Shown: in pieces, positions 37,644 through 46,499 of the stretch
How positions within the stretch are numbered: the first letter of the stretch is position 1
Layout of the letters: the number at the start of each line of letters is the position of its first letter
DNA from: Prolixibacteraceae bacterium
GTDB lineage: Bacteria; Bacteroidota; Bacteroidia; Bacteroidales; Prolixibacteraceae
Length of the DNA stretch: 64,000 bases
Assembly (NCBI GenBank): GCA_025210775.1
Contig: JAOARB010000015.1
Coordinates: forward strand, 1 to 64,000
Direction of reading: 5' to 3'
The notes under the pieces: model-generated
What the model saw: the letters and a program-made list of their open reading frames with translations, nothing else
What the model was told of the DNA's origin: nothing
Databases searched by the model: none
Made by a program: the position numbers and the translations under genes

Positions 37644-38206
37644 GAATAGCAGTTATAGACAATTACGACTCTTTTACATATAATCTTGTTCATCTATTGA
37701 GAGAACATCCAGAAGTAGAGTTATCGATCTTCAGAAACGATAAATTTCAGATTTCTGATCTCGAAGAATACGATAAGATCCTTCTATCACCAGGTCCTGG
37801 TATTCCTTCAGAAGCAGGTCAGCTGATGGAAACGATAGCCAGTTATGCAGGGAAGAAACCGATATTAGGAATATGTCTTGGACATCAAGCAATAGGGGAA
37901 TATTTTGGAGGACAATTGGAGAATCTATCAGAAGTATACCACGGTATTCAAAGTGAGATAGAGGTCAATACAGAAACGCCTCTATTTAAGGATATGAAAG
38001 ATAAAATCAAAGTAGGTAGGTATCACTCTTGGATCGTATCACAACAAAAATTACCTAAATGTCTTCAAGTCATAGCAAAGGACTCTGAAGGGCAAATCAT
38101 GGCAATACAACACCAAGAGTTAAATATCCTCGGAATGCAGTTCCACCCAGAGTCGGTACTTACTCCCGAAGGAAAAGAAATGATCAACAACTGGATTAAT
38201 CTATAA
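37640..38206 (+). CDS. trpG: Anthranilate synthase component II (glutamine amidotransferase)
   Basis: Class I glutamine amidotransferase of 188 residues that supplies ammonia to TrpE. The catalytic triad is visible: C79 in GICLGHQAI, and H169 and E171 in FHPES. The SPGPGIP oxyanion-region motif is at about 50-56. In some bacteria this subunit is shared with 4-amino-4-deoxychorismate synthase (PabA), but the position between trpE and trpD makes TrpG the main role. trpD begins 5 bp downstream. Confidence 0.95.
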   Translation: MRIAVIDNYDSFTYNLVHLLREHPEVELSIFRNDKFQISDLEEYDKILLSPGPGIPSEAGQLMETIASYAGKKPILGICLGHQAIGEYFGGQLENLSEVYHGIQSEIEVNTETPLFKDMKDKIKVGRYHSWIVSQQKLPKCLQVIAKDSEGQIMAIQHQELNILGMQFHPESVLTPEGKEMINNWINL

Positions 38207-38211
38207 ACACG

Positions 38212-39198
38212 ATGAAAGAAATACTATCATACCTTTTTGGATATCATCAACTATCGTCTTCACAAGCTGAAGAGATTCTAATGGAAATAGCAGAAGGCAA
38301 ATTCACGACTTCTGAGATTGCCTCTTTTCTTACTGTTTTTAACATGAGAAACATCTCTATTGAAGAGTTAGATGGCTTTAGGAATGCTCTTTTAAAGATG
38401 TGTATTCCTGTAGATTTAAGTGATTTCAATACTATTGATCTTTGTGGAACAGGAGGCGATGGCAAGGATACTTTCAATATCTCAACACTTACGGCATTTG
38501 TGGTTGCAGGTGCAGGATATAAAGTAGCAAAACATGGAAACTACGGAGCGTCCTCCTCTTGTGGGTCGTCTAATGTGATGGAGTACTTGGGATATCAATT
38601 CCATAATAACGAAAAAGACCTTCAACGTGAATTAGACAAAGTAGGTATCACTTTTTTACATGCTCCTCTATTCAATCCTGCAATGAAACACGTGGCACCT
38701 GTAAGGAAAGCACTTGGTCTTAAAACATTCTTTAATATGCTAGGTCCACTGGTGAATCCTTCACAGCCTAAAAACCAAATGGTAGGGGTCTTCAATCTAG
38801 AATTGGCCCGTATGTACCAATACTTATTTCAGCAAAGTGATAAGAACTATACCATAGTGCATACTCTTGAAGGATATGATGAGATCTCTTTAACTGGGCC
38901 ATTTAAGTTAATACAAAATAAAAAAGAGCAGATTATAGAGCCTACCACCTTAGGATTTAAGAAGGTTATGGCAACGGAACTAGCATCATCTGGAGACGTT
39001 AAAGGAACAGCAAATATGTTTCTCGAAGTCTTAAAAGGAGAAGCCCCTCAAGCTAAGATGGAAGTTGTTCTATGTAACGCTGCTTTTGCAATACAAACAA
39101 TGGATACAGGTCTATCCTTTGAAGATGCATTAGAGCAAGCTAAAGAGAGCCTATTAGGAGGTAAAGCTTTAAAAGTATTTAAAATGTTAATCGCGTAA
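38212..39198 (+). CDS. trpD: Anthranilate phosphoribosyltransferase
   Basis: Transfers phosphoribosyl from PRPP to anthranilate. The glycine-rich PRPP motif DLCGTGGDGKDTFNIST is at residues 76-92. KHGNYGASSSCGSSNVMEYLG and FLHAPLFNPAMKHVAPVRKALGLKTFFNMLGPLVNPS are also typical of the family. At 328 residues it has normal length and a complete nucleoside phosphorylase/PRT class III fold. It lies between trpG and trpC with short spacers. Confidence 0.96.
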   Translation: MKEILSYLFGYHQLSSSQAEEILMEIAEGKFTTSEIASFLTVFNMRNISIEELDGFRNALLKMCIPVDLSDFNTIDLCGTGGDGKDTFNISTLTAFVVAGAGYKVAKHGNYGASSSCGSSNVMEYLGYQFHNNEKDLQRELDKVGITFLHAPLFNPAMKHVAPVRKALGLKTFFNMLGPLVNPSQPKNQMVGVFNLELARMYQYLFQQSDKNYTIVHTLEGYDEISLTGPFKLIQNKKEQIIEPTTLGFKKVMATELASSGDVKGTANMFLEVLKGEAPQAKMEVVLCNAAFAIQTMDTGLSFEDALEQAKESLLGGKALKVFKMLIA

Positions 39199-39208
39199 CA
39201 AGAAGAAT

Positions 39209-39991
39209 ATGAGCACCATACTTGACAATATTATCTGCAATAAAAAGAACGAAGTAGAAAGGCTATTAAAGGCCAATATCGATTTCAGTAAACAAATCAC
39301 AAGCCGTAATTATGATCGTTCTATTGTTAAAAACATTCTTTCTAGTAATACCCCAGGTATTATCGCAGAGTTTAAGCGCCAATCTCCGAGTAAGGGAATA
39401 ATTAACTCCCAAGTGATGGCAGAGCAGGTCGTTAAACAATATGAAGAGGCTGGTGCCGTAGCAGCTTCGATTCTTACCGATCACAAATATTTTGGAGGCA
39501 GCATCGAAGACATTATAAATTCACGAAAGAAGACCCAATTACCAATACTTAGAAAAGACTTTATAATCGATCCTATACAGATCGATCAGGCGGCAGCCAT
39601 TGGTGCTGATGTGATCCTTTTAATTGCATCTGCATTAACAAAGAAAGAGATCTACAGGCTTACACAACATGCACAACAAATTGGTCTTGAAGTATTATTA
39701 GAAGTACACGAAGAGAAAGAACTTGAAAAAGCATGTAGTGAGATCGATCTTTTAGGAGTGAACAATCGAGATCTACACACTTTCAACATAGACTATAAAA
39801 GATCAAAAAAACTACTCTCTAAAATAGGAAGTGATTTTATAGCTATTTCCGAAAGTGGCCTTAGTCAAACAGAAGTTGTCTCTGATCTATATACATCAGG
39901 ATTCAAAGGGTTTCTGATGGGAGAGAACTTTATGAAGACCACTGATCCCGGTAGAACCTGTAAGGAATTTATTCAAGAACTTAAATCATAA
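39209..39991 (+). CDS. trpC: Indole-3-glycerol phosphate synthase
   Basis: A (beta/alpha)8 enzyme of 260 residues that decarboxylates and cyclises carboxyphenylamino-deoxyribulose phosphate. Family motifs include IAEFKRQSPSKG (catalytic Glu and Lys), AASILTDHKYFGGS, LRKDFIIDPIQIDQAAAIGADVILLI, LLEVHEEKEL, LGVNNRDL and AISESGL. It is a separate polypeptide from TrpF, unlike the fused enzyme of E. coli. trpF starts 3 bp after the stop. Confidence 0.96.
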   Translation: MSTILDNIICNKKNEVERLLKANIDFSKQITSRNYDRSIVKNILSSNTPGIIAEFKRQSPSKGIINSQVMAEQVVKQYEEAGAVAASILTDHKYFGGSIEDIINSRKKTQLPILRKDFIIDPIQIDQAAAIGADVILLIASALTKKEIYRLTQHAQQIGLEVLLEVHEEKELEKACSEIDLLGVNNRDLHTFNIDYKRSKKLLSKIGSDFIAISESGLSQTEVVSDLYTSGFKGFLMGENFMKTTDPGRTCKEFIQELKS

Positions 39992-39994
39992 GAG

Positions 39995-40636
39995 ATGAAA
40001 ATCAAAGTGTGTGGAATGAAGGTTCTTGAGAATATACAACAACTCTCAAGACTAGACATTGACTATATTGGGCTAATATTTTACTCAAAATCTCCTAGAG
40101 CATGTGATCCTAACACCATAAATTGGGCAGCCTTAAAAGAGATGGGTAAAGAGTTTGTTGGAGTCTTTGTTAATACATCAATAGAAGATCTTTTATCCAC
40201 AATAGAAGGATCTCCTATAAACACACTACAGCTTCATGGCAATGAGTCCCCTGAATATTGTCAAGAACTCAAGTCTAAAGGATACACTATTATCAAAGCC
40301 TTCGGTGTGGGAAAGGATTTCAGATGGCAATCATGCAAGGAGTATCTCGAATCTGTAGATTATTTTCTTTTTGATACACAATCAAAGAATCACGGAGGGA
40401 CAGGTAAGAAATTTGACTGGGAAGTAATGAAAAGTTACCCATATAATAAACCATTTCTTCTTAGTGGGGGGATATCTCTAGATGACTTATCAACATTGCA
40501 AAAACTAAAGTTAAATAGGATGTTGGGAGTAGATGTTAATAGCCGTTTTGAAATAGAACCTGGCATTAAGAAAATAGACGATATAAACATATTTACAAGA
40601 GGATTGCATTCACTCAATAAGGATAGTAAACAATAG
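39995..40636 (+). CDS. trpF: Phosphoribosylanthranilate isomerase
   Basis: A 213-residue (beta/alpha)8 isomerase. The catalytic Cys is C6 in KVCGMK, and the catalytic Asp is in FLFDTQSKNHGGTGKKFDW. LQLHGNESPEYC, FLLSGGISLDD and GVDVNSRFE, the Bacteroidota form of the phosphate-binding end, are also present. It ends the first part of the trp operon. A 241-bp gap separates it from trpB. Confidence 0.95.
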   Translation: MKIKVCGMKVLENIQQLSRLDIDYIGLIFYSKSPRACDPNTINWAALKEMGKEFVGVFVNTSIEDLLSTIEGSPINTLQLHGNESPEYCQELKSKGYTIIKAFGVGKDFRWQSCKEYLESVDYFLFDTQSKNHGGTGKKFDWEVMKSYPYNKPFLLSGGISLDDLSTLQKLKLNRMLGVDVNSRFEIEPGIKKIDDINIFTRGLHSLNKDSKQ

Positions 40637-40638
40637 AG

Positions 40639-40828
40639 TTATCCACAATATTAACAACAGAGCTGGTTTCACTGAAACACAAAAGATTAGAACTATTTAT
40701 ACCATAGATATCAACAACACCCATTCCATTAAATGGAGGGGTTCTAAGATAGCTAAAAAAGGTTTAATCCTAAGAATACAAAAGAAGAGATCTGGTTATC
40801 AACATAGATATTCACAATGTTAATAACC
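40639..40828 (+). promoter_or_regulatory. trpF-trpB gap with DnaA-box-like sites and an inverted repeat
   Basis: TTATCCACA (40639-40647) is a perfect DnaA-box match, and TTATCAACA (40796-40804) and ATATTCACA (40808-40816) differ by one base. The last two lie in a 12-bp inverted repeat, GGTTATCAACAT (40794-40805) with ATGTTAATAACC (40817-40828), with one mismatch. The gap is far longer than the other spacers in the operon, so an internal regulatory role is possible but unproven. Confidence 0.35.
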
Positions 40829-40877
40829 GCAGATGACAATTAAAAAGAAAGCATAAACTCAAGAATAAAACAATACC

Positions 40878-42077
40878 ATGTATACAGTAGATAATAACGG
40901 TTTTTACGGAAAATTTGGAGGTTCATTTATTCCAGAAATGATGTACAAAAATATAGAGCACTTGCGTAAAGAATATCTTAATATCATTCAAGATCCTTCT
41001 TTCCAAGAAGAGTTTCAATCTCTATTACGTGATTATGTAGGGCGACCATCACCACTATATTATTCTCAAGCATTATCAGACATCTATGGTGGAAAAATAT
41101 TCCTAAAAAGAGAGGATCTCAACCATACAGGATCGCATAAAATCAACAACACGATAGGACAAATTCTTCTTGCACGTCGTCTAGGCAAACGTCGTATCAT
41201 TGCAGAGACAGGCGCAGGACAACATGGAGTAGCCACTGCTACTGTCTGTGCAAAAGCAGGGCTTGAATGCATCGTTTACATGGGTGCTACAGATGTAGAA
41301 CGCCAACAACCGAATGTAGAGAAGATGGAATTTTTAGGAGCAAAAGTAATTCCTGTCACTTCGGGTAATAAAACACTAAAAGATGCAACCAATGAGGCTA
41401 TCCGCGATTGGATTTCAAATCCAGAAGACACTCACTATATCATTGGTTCTGTTGTAGGTCCTCATCCTTATCCTGATATGGTAGCACGATTCCAATCTAT
41501 CATCAGTGAGGAGATACAAAAACAGTTATTAGAAAAGACAGGACACAAAAATCCAACAAAGGTGATTGCTTGTGTCGGAGGTGGAAGCAATGCTGCAGGT
41601 GCATTCTATCATTTTATGGATCAAAAAGAAGTAGAACTAATTGCAGTAGAAGCAGCAGGGAAAGGGGTAGAGACTAAAGAGTCCGCAGCAACCACAGCGC
41701 TTGGTAAATTAGGAGTACTACATGGATCCATGACACTTCTAATGCAAACAGAGGATGGTCAAGTCATAGAACCTTATTCGGTCTCAGCAGGACTCGATTA
41801 TCCTGGAATTGGACCATTACATGCACACCTTTTCGATAGCAAAAGAGCCACATTCGTCAATGCTACAGACAATGAAGCCTTAGAAGCGGCATTCGAACTA
41901 ACTAGAGTAGAGGGAATCATTCCTGCATTAGAGTCCTCGCATGCACTCGCAGCTCTTGGTAAAATAGAGATCAAAGACACTGATGTTGTGGTGTTAAATC
42001 TATCAGGAAGAGGAGATAAGGACATGAACACCTATTTAAAATTTTTCAAACAACAGCAACAAGATAAAAAGGCATAA
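40878..42077 (+). CDS. trpB: Tryptophan synthase beta chain
   Basis: PLP enzyme of 399 residues that joins indole and serine to make tryptophan. The PLP lysine is K88 in HTGSHKINN. GAGQHGVATATVCA (catalytic Glu region of the COMM domain nearby), CVGGGSNAAG (phosphate-binding loop) and NLSGRGDKD are intact. It follows the 241-bp gap and is nearly contiguous with trpA (2-bp spacing), as expected for the alpha2beta2 complex. Confidence 0.97.
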   Translation: MYTVDNNGFYGKFGGSFIPEMMYKNIEHLRKEYLNIIQDPSFQEEFQSLLRDYVGRPSPLYYSQALSDIYGGKIFLKREDLNHTGSHKINNTIGQILLARRLGKRRIIAETGAGQHGVATATVCAKAGLECIVYMGATDVERQQPNVEKMEFLGAKVIPVTSGNKTLKDATNEAIRDWISNPEDTHYIIGSVVGPHPYPDMVARFQSIISEEIQKQLLEKTGHKNPTKVIACVGGGSNAAGAFYHFMDQKEVELIAVEAAGKGVETKESAATTALGKLGVLHGSMTLLMQTEDGQVIEPYSVSAGLDYPGIGPLHAHLFDSKRATFVNATDNEALEAAFELTRVEGIIPALESSHALAALGKIEIKDTDVVVLNLSGRGDKDMNTYLKFFKQQQQDKKA

Positions 42078-42079
42078 CA

Positions 42080-42853
42080 ATGAACCGTATTCAAAGAACA
42101 TTCGACCAGAAGAAGAAAAATATTCTATCTATCTATTTCACGGCAGGACAATGTGGGTTAAACACTACGGTAGATATTATAAAGGAGCTAGAGAACAATA
42201 ATGTAGACATGATAGAGATTGGTATTCCTTTCTCAGATCCAGTTGCTGATGGTCCCATTATCCAGAAAAGTAGTGAGAAAGCCATTAATAATGGGATGAC
42301 CCTTATCCAACTATTTAAAGAACTTGAACATCTAAGAAAAGACGTTTCCATCCCGGTATTATTAATGGGATATTTAAATCCTATCATCCAATACGGTATT
42401 GAGGAGTTCTGCAAGAAATGCAACGAAGTAGGGGTAGACGGTGTGATTGTACCAGACCTACCATTAGATATATATATAAACCAATACAAAGAGACCTTTG
42501 AGAAATATAATATCTCCAACACTTTGTTAATCACCCCTCAGACAAGCGATGAAAGAATAAAACTTATCGATGAAGTAAGTAATGGTTTTATTTATGTAGT
42601 CTCTTCAAATGGAACGACAGGGGACAAGAAAGCAATCCAAAACAACCACTATTTCCAACGCATTAAGGAGTTAAAACTCAGCTCATCCACACTAATAGGA
42701 TTTGGCATAAAAGACCAAAAAACATTCCTAAATGCGTGTAAATATGCCGATGGTGCCATCATTGGAAGTAGTTTTGTTAATCATCTCGAAAAAAGCAATA
42801 ATCGCGAAAGCATTAAAGATTTTGTAAATGAGATAGTTGAACAAAAACGTTAA
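42080..42853 (+). CDS. trpA: Tryptophan synthase alpha chain
   Basis: A 257-residue (beta/alpha)8 enzyme that cleaves indole-3-glycerol phosphate and channels indole to TrpB. The catalytic acids E46 (MIEIGIPFSDP) and D57 (VADGP) match the Glu49/Asp60 pair of the Salmonella enzyme. VLLMGYLNPI, GVIVPDLP and VSSNGTTG are present. It ends the trp operon. No clear terminator follows before the next small gene. Confidence 0.96.
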   Translation: MNRIQRTFDQKKKNILSIYFTAGQCGLNTTVDIIKELENNNVDMIEIGIPFSDPVADGPIIQKSSEKAINNGMTLIQLFKELEHLRKDVSIPVLLMGYLNPIIQYGIEEFCKKCNEVGVDGVIVPDLPLDIYINQYKETFEKYNISNTLLITPQTSDERIKLIDEVSNGFIYVVSSNGTTGDKKAIQNNHYFQRIKELKLSSSTLIGFGIKDQKTFLNACKYADGAIIGSSFVNHLEKSNNRESIKDFVNEIVEQKR

Positions 42854-42906
42854 TATTTAACGTAAAAAATAACATTTTGTAAACAGTTTATATTGAAATA
42901 AAGGTC

Positions 42907-42914
42907 TAAATTTG
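42907..42914 (+). promoter_or_regulatory. Candidate -7 element of the 59-residue protein gene
   Basis: TAAATTTG is an exact TAnnTTTG match 31 bp upstream of the start codon. The -33 region is not convincing (TTTTG at 42875-42879 is too far). Confidence 0.4.
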
Positions 42915-42945
42915 TTTATATACTAATTACAATAGATCAATTATT

Positions 42946-43125
42946 ATGCTTGACTATGCACGTATTATTCTTCCTAAAGTAAGCTTTTCAGAAGAATTAT
43001 TCGAAAAAGAGTTATTAAAGTGTATTGAGTGGGTCGGACCCGAAAACCTAAAAGAATTATTTCAATTCTGCCAAGACAATTTTGGCATAGAACATGGTAA
43101 TATTATTCAAAGAGCATTCAAATAA
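42946..43125 (+). CDS. Small hypothetical protein (59 residues)
   Basis: A complete short frame, ATG to TAA. The product is soluble, acidic in the middle and probably helical (SFSEELFEKELLKCIEWVG at residues 14-32; ENLKELFQFCQDNFG at 33-47). It has its own candidate -7 element 31 bp upstream and a perfect terminator 5 bp downstream, so it looks like a real monocistronic gene and not chance. I do not recognise a function. It begins 92 bp after trpA. Confidence 0.7.
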   Translation: MLDYARIILPKVSFSEELFEKELLKCIEWVGPENLKELFQFCQDNFGIEHGNIIQRAFK

Positions 43126-43129
43126 AGAT

Positions 43130-43161
43130 AAAAAGAGTCGACGATGTCGACTCTTTTTTTG
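43130..43161 (+). terminator. Rho-independent terminator after the 59-residue protein gene
   Basis: AAAAAGAGTCGAC (43130-43142) pairs perfectly with GTCGACTCTTTTT (43146-43158) across a 3-nt GAT loop, merging into a seven-T run. Confidence 0.9.
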
Positions 43162-43244
43162 TGTTCTACACTATTAACTCAAAGATTACAGTTTCTAACC
43201 TCCATAAGAAGCTGTAATCTTCTATTTATTTAAATTATAGTAGA

Positions 43245-43610
43245 CTATCCAAAGACAGCAAACTTCTCAAAGAATACCCTTGAGATAGTTCCTGAAAGAA
43301 TTGCTAATCCAACCAAAGAGGCTAGAGCGTAAAAGATCAATTCTAGATTTAGGAATCTACTTAACACCTCTTTTTTAGACGGATCTTCTATCAACAAAAG
43401 AAGAGAGGAACCATTCTTCTTTTTGAGGTACAAATAATAGGTGATAACATAAAATATCAACCCCATCACGATATTAATAAAAGCCATACCCAGATCATTC
43501 AAGATACTTCCCAATATCAGAGTACCAATAGTCCCCCATACCAATATAGAGACTACCGTAAATAAACGATAGAGCCTTAATTTCATATTTGATAAACCAT
43601 TTGTAGACAT
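43245..43610 (-). CDS. Small integral membrane protein, unknown function
   Basis: A 121-residue protein with three to four hydrophobic helices (about residues 14-33, 38-60 and 88-112) separated by a short charged loop (KKKNGSS...EDPSKKEV). No known family is recognised. It lies 28 bp downstream of the MlaF-like gene on the same strand and may be co-transcribed. A role in the transporter is possible but not shown. Confidence 0.6.
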   Translation of the reverse strand: MSTNGLSNMKLRLYRLFTVVSILVWGTIGTLILGSILNDLGMAFINIVMGLIFYVITYYLYLKKKNGSSLLLLIEDPSKKEVLSRFLNLELIFYALASLVGLAILSGTISRVFFEKFAVFG

Positions 43611-43638
43611 ACCACCCCTCTAGTTTAGATTTCGCAAA

Positions 43639-44397
43639 TTATTTATTCTCTATAGAACGTATTTTCTTAAGGATATTAGACGCAAAAACAAATCTATTTA
43701 GATCCTCATTCTCGGCATGGAGTATCTCTTCTGAATTTCCTTCCCATCCTTTTTCTCCTTGATATAGGAATAAGATCTTTTCTCCAATCTCCATCACCGA
43801 ATTCATATCATGCGTATTAATAACTGTAGTAATATTCAAATCACGTGTAATACGCTGAATTAGTTTATCTATAACGATAGAAGTCATTGGATCCAAACCA
43901 CTATTGGGCTCATCACAAAATAGATATTTAGGCTCCAGAGAGATGGCTCTAGCAATAGCCACACGCTTCTGCATACCTCCACTAATCTCCGAAGGGAACA
44001 GATCATGAGCATTCTCTAGTTCCACCATATCAATACATTTATCAACACGATACTGTTTCTCCTTTGTGGTCATCTTTGTAAACATGTCCATAGGGAAACG
44101 GATATTATCAGATACCGTCATTGAATCGAAAAGTGCTCCAGCCTGAAACACCATACCAATCTCTTGACGTAGTTTTTGTCGCTCATTAAATTTCATGCCA
44201 GACACCTGTTTCCCATTAAACAAGATATTACCACTATCTACCTCATGAATTCCAACAATAGACTTCAATAAAACCGTCTTACCCGAACCACTCTGACCAA
44301 TAATCAAATTGGTTTGTCCAGGCATAAATGTGGCATCAATTCCTTTTAGAACATCACGTCCTTGAAAGGACTTTTTAATATTTTTTACTTCTATCAT
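43639..44397 (-). CDS. MlaF-like ABC transporter ATP-binding protein
   Basis: ATPase of 252 residues for an MCE/Mla-type transporter, which moves phospholipids between the inner and outer membranes. The Walker A motif GQSGSGKTVLLK is at about residues 34-45. The Q-loop is in GMVFQAGALFDSMTV, the signature is SGGMQKRVAIARA, Walker B is LFCDEPNSGLDP, and the H-loop is INTHDM. The FQAGALFDSMTV and ISGGMQKR patterns are typical of MlaF. Its start overlaps the stop of the permease gene by 4 bp. The MCE-domain protein (MlaD) is not adjacent in this window. Confidence 0.88.
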   Translation of the reverse strand: MIEVKNIKKSFQGRDVLKGIDATFMPGQTNLIIGQSGSGKTVLLKSIVGIHEVDSGNILFNGKQVSGMKFNERQKLRQEIGMVFQAGALFDSMTVSDNIRFPMDMFTKMTTKEKQYRVDKCIDMVELENAHDLFPSEISGGMQKRVAIARAISLEPKYLFCDEPNSGLDPMTSIVIDKLIQRITRDLNITTVINTHDMNSVMEIGEKILFLYQGEKGWEGNSEEILHAENEDLNRFVFASNILKKIRSIENK

Positions 44398-45134
44398 TTA
44401 AAAAACAATTGGGTGATAATTAAATCCGCACAAAGAATTAAGATACTGGTTAACACCACTGATTCAGTACTAGCTTTTCCCACTTCTAAAGCTCCTCCAC
44501 GAACATTATATCCATAATATGCAGGAATAGATGCAATCAAGAAACCGAAGACCAGCGTCTTTATAAAAGAGAAAGTAACATAGAATGGGTTAAAAGTATG
44601 TACCAAACCTTCAACATAATCTCCCATAGACACCACACCAGTGACAGGACCTACAATAGCTCCTCCAATAATACCAGTAGCAACACTCAAAACATACAAT
44701 ACTGGGTTAAAAATAACACAAGCAATCAGCTTTGGTAGAATAAGATAGTTGGCAGAATTTACCCCCATAATATCCAACGAATCGATCTGCTCACTTACCC
44801 TCATACTACCAATCTCGGTTGCGATATTAGACCCAACTTTACCTGCTAAAATTAAGGCTAAAATTGTAGATGAAAACTCTAATATTAATGTATCACGGTT
44901 ACCTAAACCAATAAGATATTTAGGCATAAAAGGATTCGTTAAGTTATAAGAAACCTGCAATGTTAAGATACCCCCCATAAAGATAGAAATCACCATCACG
45001 ATCCTCATCGATCCTACTCCTAACTTATCTAGTTCTTTAAGCAGATGCTCCCAAAACATAGACATCTTCTGAGGTCTCTTAAATACCTTAGACATCAATA
45101 CACAATAGTCTCCTATTGACTCAAACATCTTCAT
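44394..45134 (-). CDS. MlaE-family permease
   Basis: A 246-residue inner-membrane permease with five to six helices. It contains the MlaE patterns VMVISIFMGGILTLQ, EFSSTILALILAGKVGSNIATEIGSMRVSEQIDSLDIMGVNSANYLILPK and YNVRGGALEVGKASTESVV. It forms the transmembrane part of the phospholipid transporter with the ATPase encoded just downstream (4-bp overlap). Gene order on the minus strand is permease, ATPase, small membrane protein. Confidence 0.9.
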   Translation of the reverse strand: MKMFESIGDYCVLMSKVFKRPQKMSMFWEHLLKELDKLGVGSMRIVMVISIFMGGILTLQVSYNLTNPFMPKYLIGLGNRDTLILEFSSTILALILAGKVGSNIATEIGSMRVSEQIDSLDIMGVNSANYLILPKLIACVIFNPVLYVLSVATGIIGGAIVGPVTGVVSMGDYVEGLVHTFNPFYVTFSFIKTLVFGFLIASIPAYYGYNVRGGALEVGKASTESVVLTSILILCADLIITQLFFK

Positions 45135-45293
45135 TATGACTTTCTTTTATGATTTGTTGATAAAAATACATAAATCCTAGACTCTTGCATAAAACTTTTA
45201 AAAAATCTCAAATAAGCAATAAAACTCACTACTTATATGAAAACAAACTATCTTTATACATGTTTTAGTATTATAAATAAGGCAATGTAAAAG

Positions 45294-46427
45294 TTGAACG
45301 ATACGTTTAATTTAAATCACTTAAAATTGGAAACCAAAAAGAACCATTGTGTAATACTTGCCGGAGGGAGTGGAGCACGTCTATGGCCAGTAAGCACAAC
45401 ACAAAAACCGAAGCAATTCCTAGATCTTTTAGGAACAGGTAAAACCCTTCTACAACTTGCATATCAGAGAGCAAGTCGAATCTTTGCAGAAGAAGATATA
45501 TGGATCGTCACATTAGATAGATACAAAGATCTTGTAAAAGAACAACTTCCCAAAGTTTTAGACCAAAACCTACTATTGGAGCCATTCCAACGAAATACAG
45601 CATCAAGTATCGCCTATGCTGCGCATAAGATACACCATACCCATGGAGATGCGAACCTTGTTTTTACGCCATCGGATCACATGATCACTGATGAATTTCT
45701 CTTTAAGAAGGAGATCTCCAATGCATTAGATTTTGTAAATCAGAATGATGTAATTCTAACCATTGGTATTAAACCAACAAGAAATGAAACGGAATATGGT
45801 TATGTTCAAATAGACAACCAAATTCAATATAAAAATATACCCAACCTATTTCAAGTAAAGACTTTCACGGAAAAACCATCTCAAGAGATGGCACAAATAT
45901 TTATTGAGTCAGAAGAATTTTACTGGAATAGTGGAATATATATCACCACAACCAATTCTATTTTGGATGGTTTTACCAAATACCTTCCTGAAATACAGAA
46001 CCTATTTTTAGAGGGGAGACACAATCTTAACACAGAGAGTGAACCATTCTTTATACGTAAGATATATGCCGAATGTCCAAATATCTCGATAGATTATGGT
46101 ATCATGGAAAAGACACAGAATGTCTATACCCTTATCTCTGAATTGGGATGGTCTGATCTAGGATCATGGAGTTCTTTTAAAGAGAACTTCCCTAAAGATC
46201 AAAACCAAAATGTAAAAAGCAGTGAACTTATTCTCACTTATGATACAGAGAATTCGATCATACAGCTTCCTAAAGAGAGGAAAGCCATTATTCAAGGGTT
46301 AAACAATTATATTATTGCTGAAAACAAAGATGTTCTACTTATATGCCCTAAAGAGCAAGAACATCTTATTCGTCAATTTAACACAGACCTTAAACTTCTA
46401 GAAGAACAAAAAGAAGAAATTATATAA
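45294..46427 (+). CDS. manC: Mannose-1-phosphate guanylyltransferase
   Basis: Nucleotidyltransferase of 377 residues that makes GDP-mannose from mannose-1-phosphate and GTP for glycan synthesis. The signature ILAGGSGARLWPVSTTQKPKQFLDL is at about residues 21-45. FTPSDHMI, YGYVQI, FTEKP, FYWNSGIY and IDYGIMEKT are also present. The C-terminal isomerase domain of long ManC proteins is absent, so this is the single-function form. No ATG is available near the N-terminus, so TTG 45294 is taken as the start. A bidirectional terminator follows, shared with gldN. Confidence 0.9.
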   Translation: MNDTFNLNHLKLETKKNHCVILAGGSGARLWPVSTTQKPKQFLDLLGTGKTLLQLAYQRASRIFAEEDIWIVTLDRYKDLVKEQLPKVLDQNLLLEPFQRNTASSIAYAAHKIHHTHGDANLVFTPSDHMITDEFLFKKEISNALDFVNQNDVILTIGIKPTRNETEYGYVQIDNQIQYKNIPNLFQVKTFTEKPSQEMAQIFIESEEFYWNSGIYITTTNSILDGFTKYLPEIQNLFLEGRHNLNTESEPFFIRKIYAECPNISIDYGIMEKTQNVYTLISELGWSDLGSWSSFKENFPKDQNQNVKSSELILTYDTENSIIQLPKERKAIIQGLNNYIIAENKDVLLICPKEQEHLIRQFNTDLKLLEEQKEEII

Positions 46428-46435
46428 TAAAAAAA

Positions 46436-46470
46436 ACGGTTACATCCATCTGGATGTAACCGTCTTTTTA
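46436..46470. terminator. Bidirectional terminator between manC and gldN
   Basis: ACGGTTACATCCA (46436-46448) pairs perfectly with TGGATGTAACCGT (46451-46463). CTTTTT follows on the plus strand and eight T on the minus strand. It serves both convergent genes. Confidence 0.9.
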
Positions 46471-46499
46471 GGACCAAAATATTTTATCAGAATATTTGC

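Noticed and set aside
40639..40816. trpF-trpB gap considered as a replication origin
   Set aside because: Three box-like sites only, no origin-type genes and no AT-rich unwinding repeat set. Kept only as a low-interest regulatory candidate.
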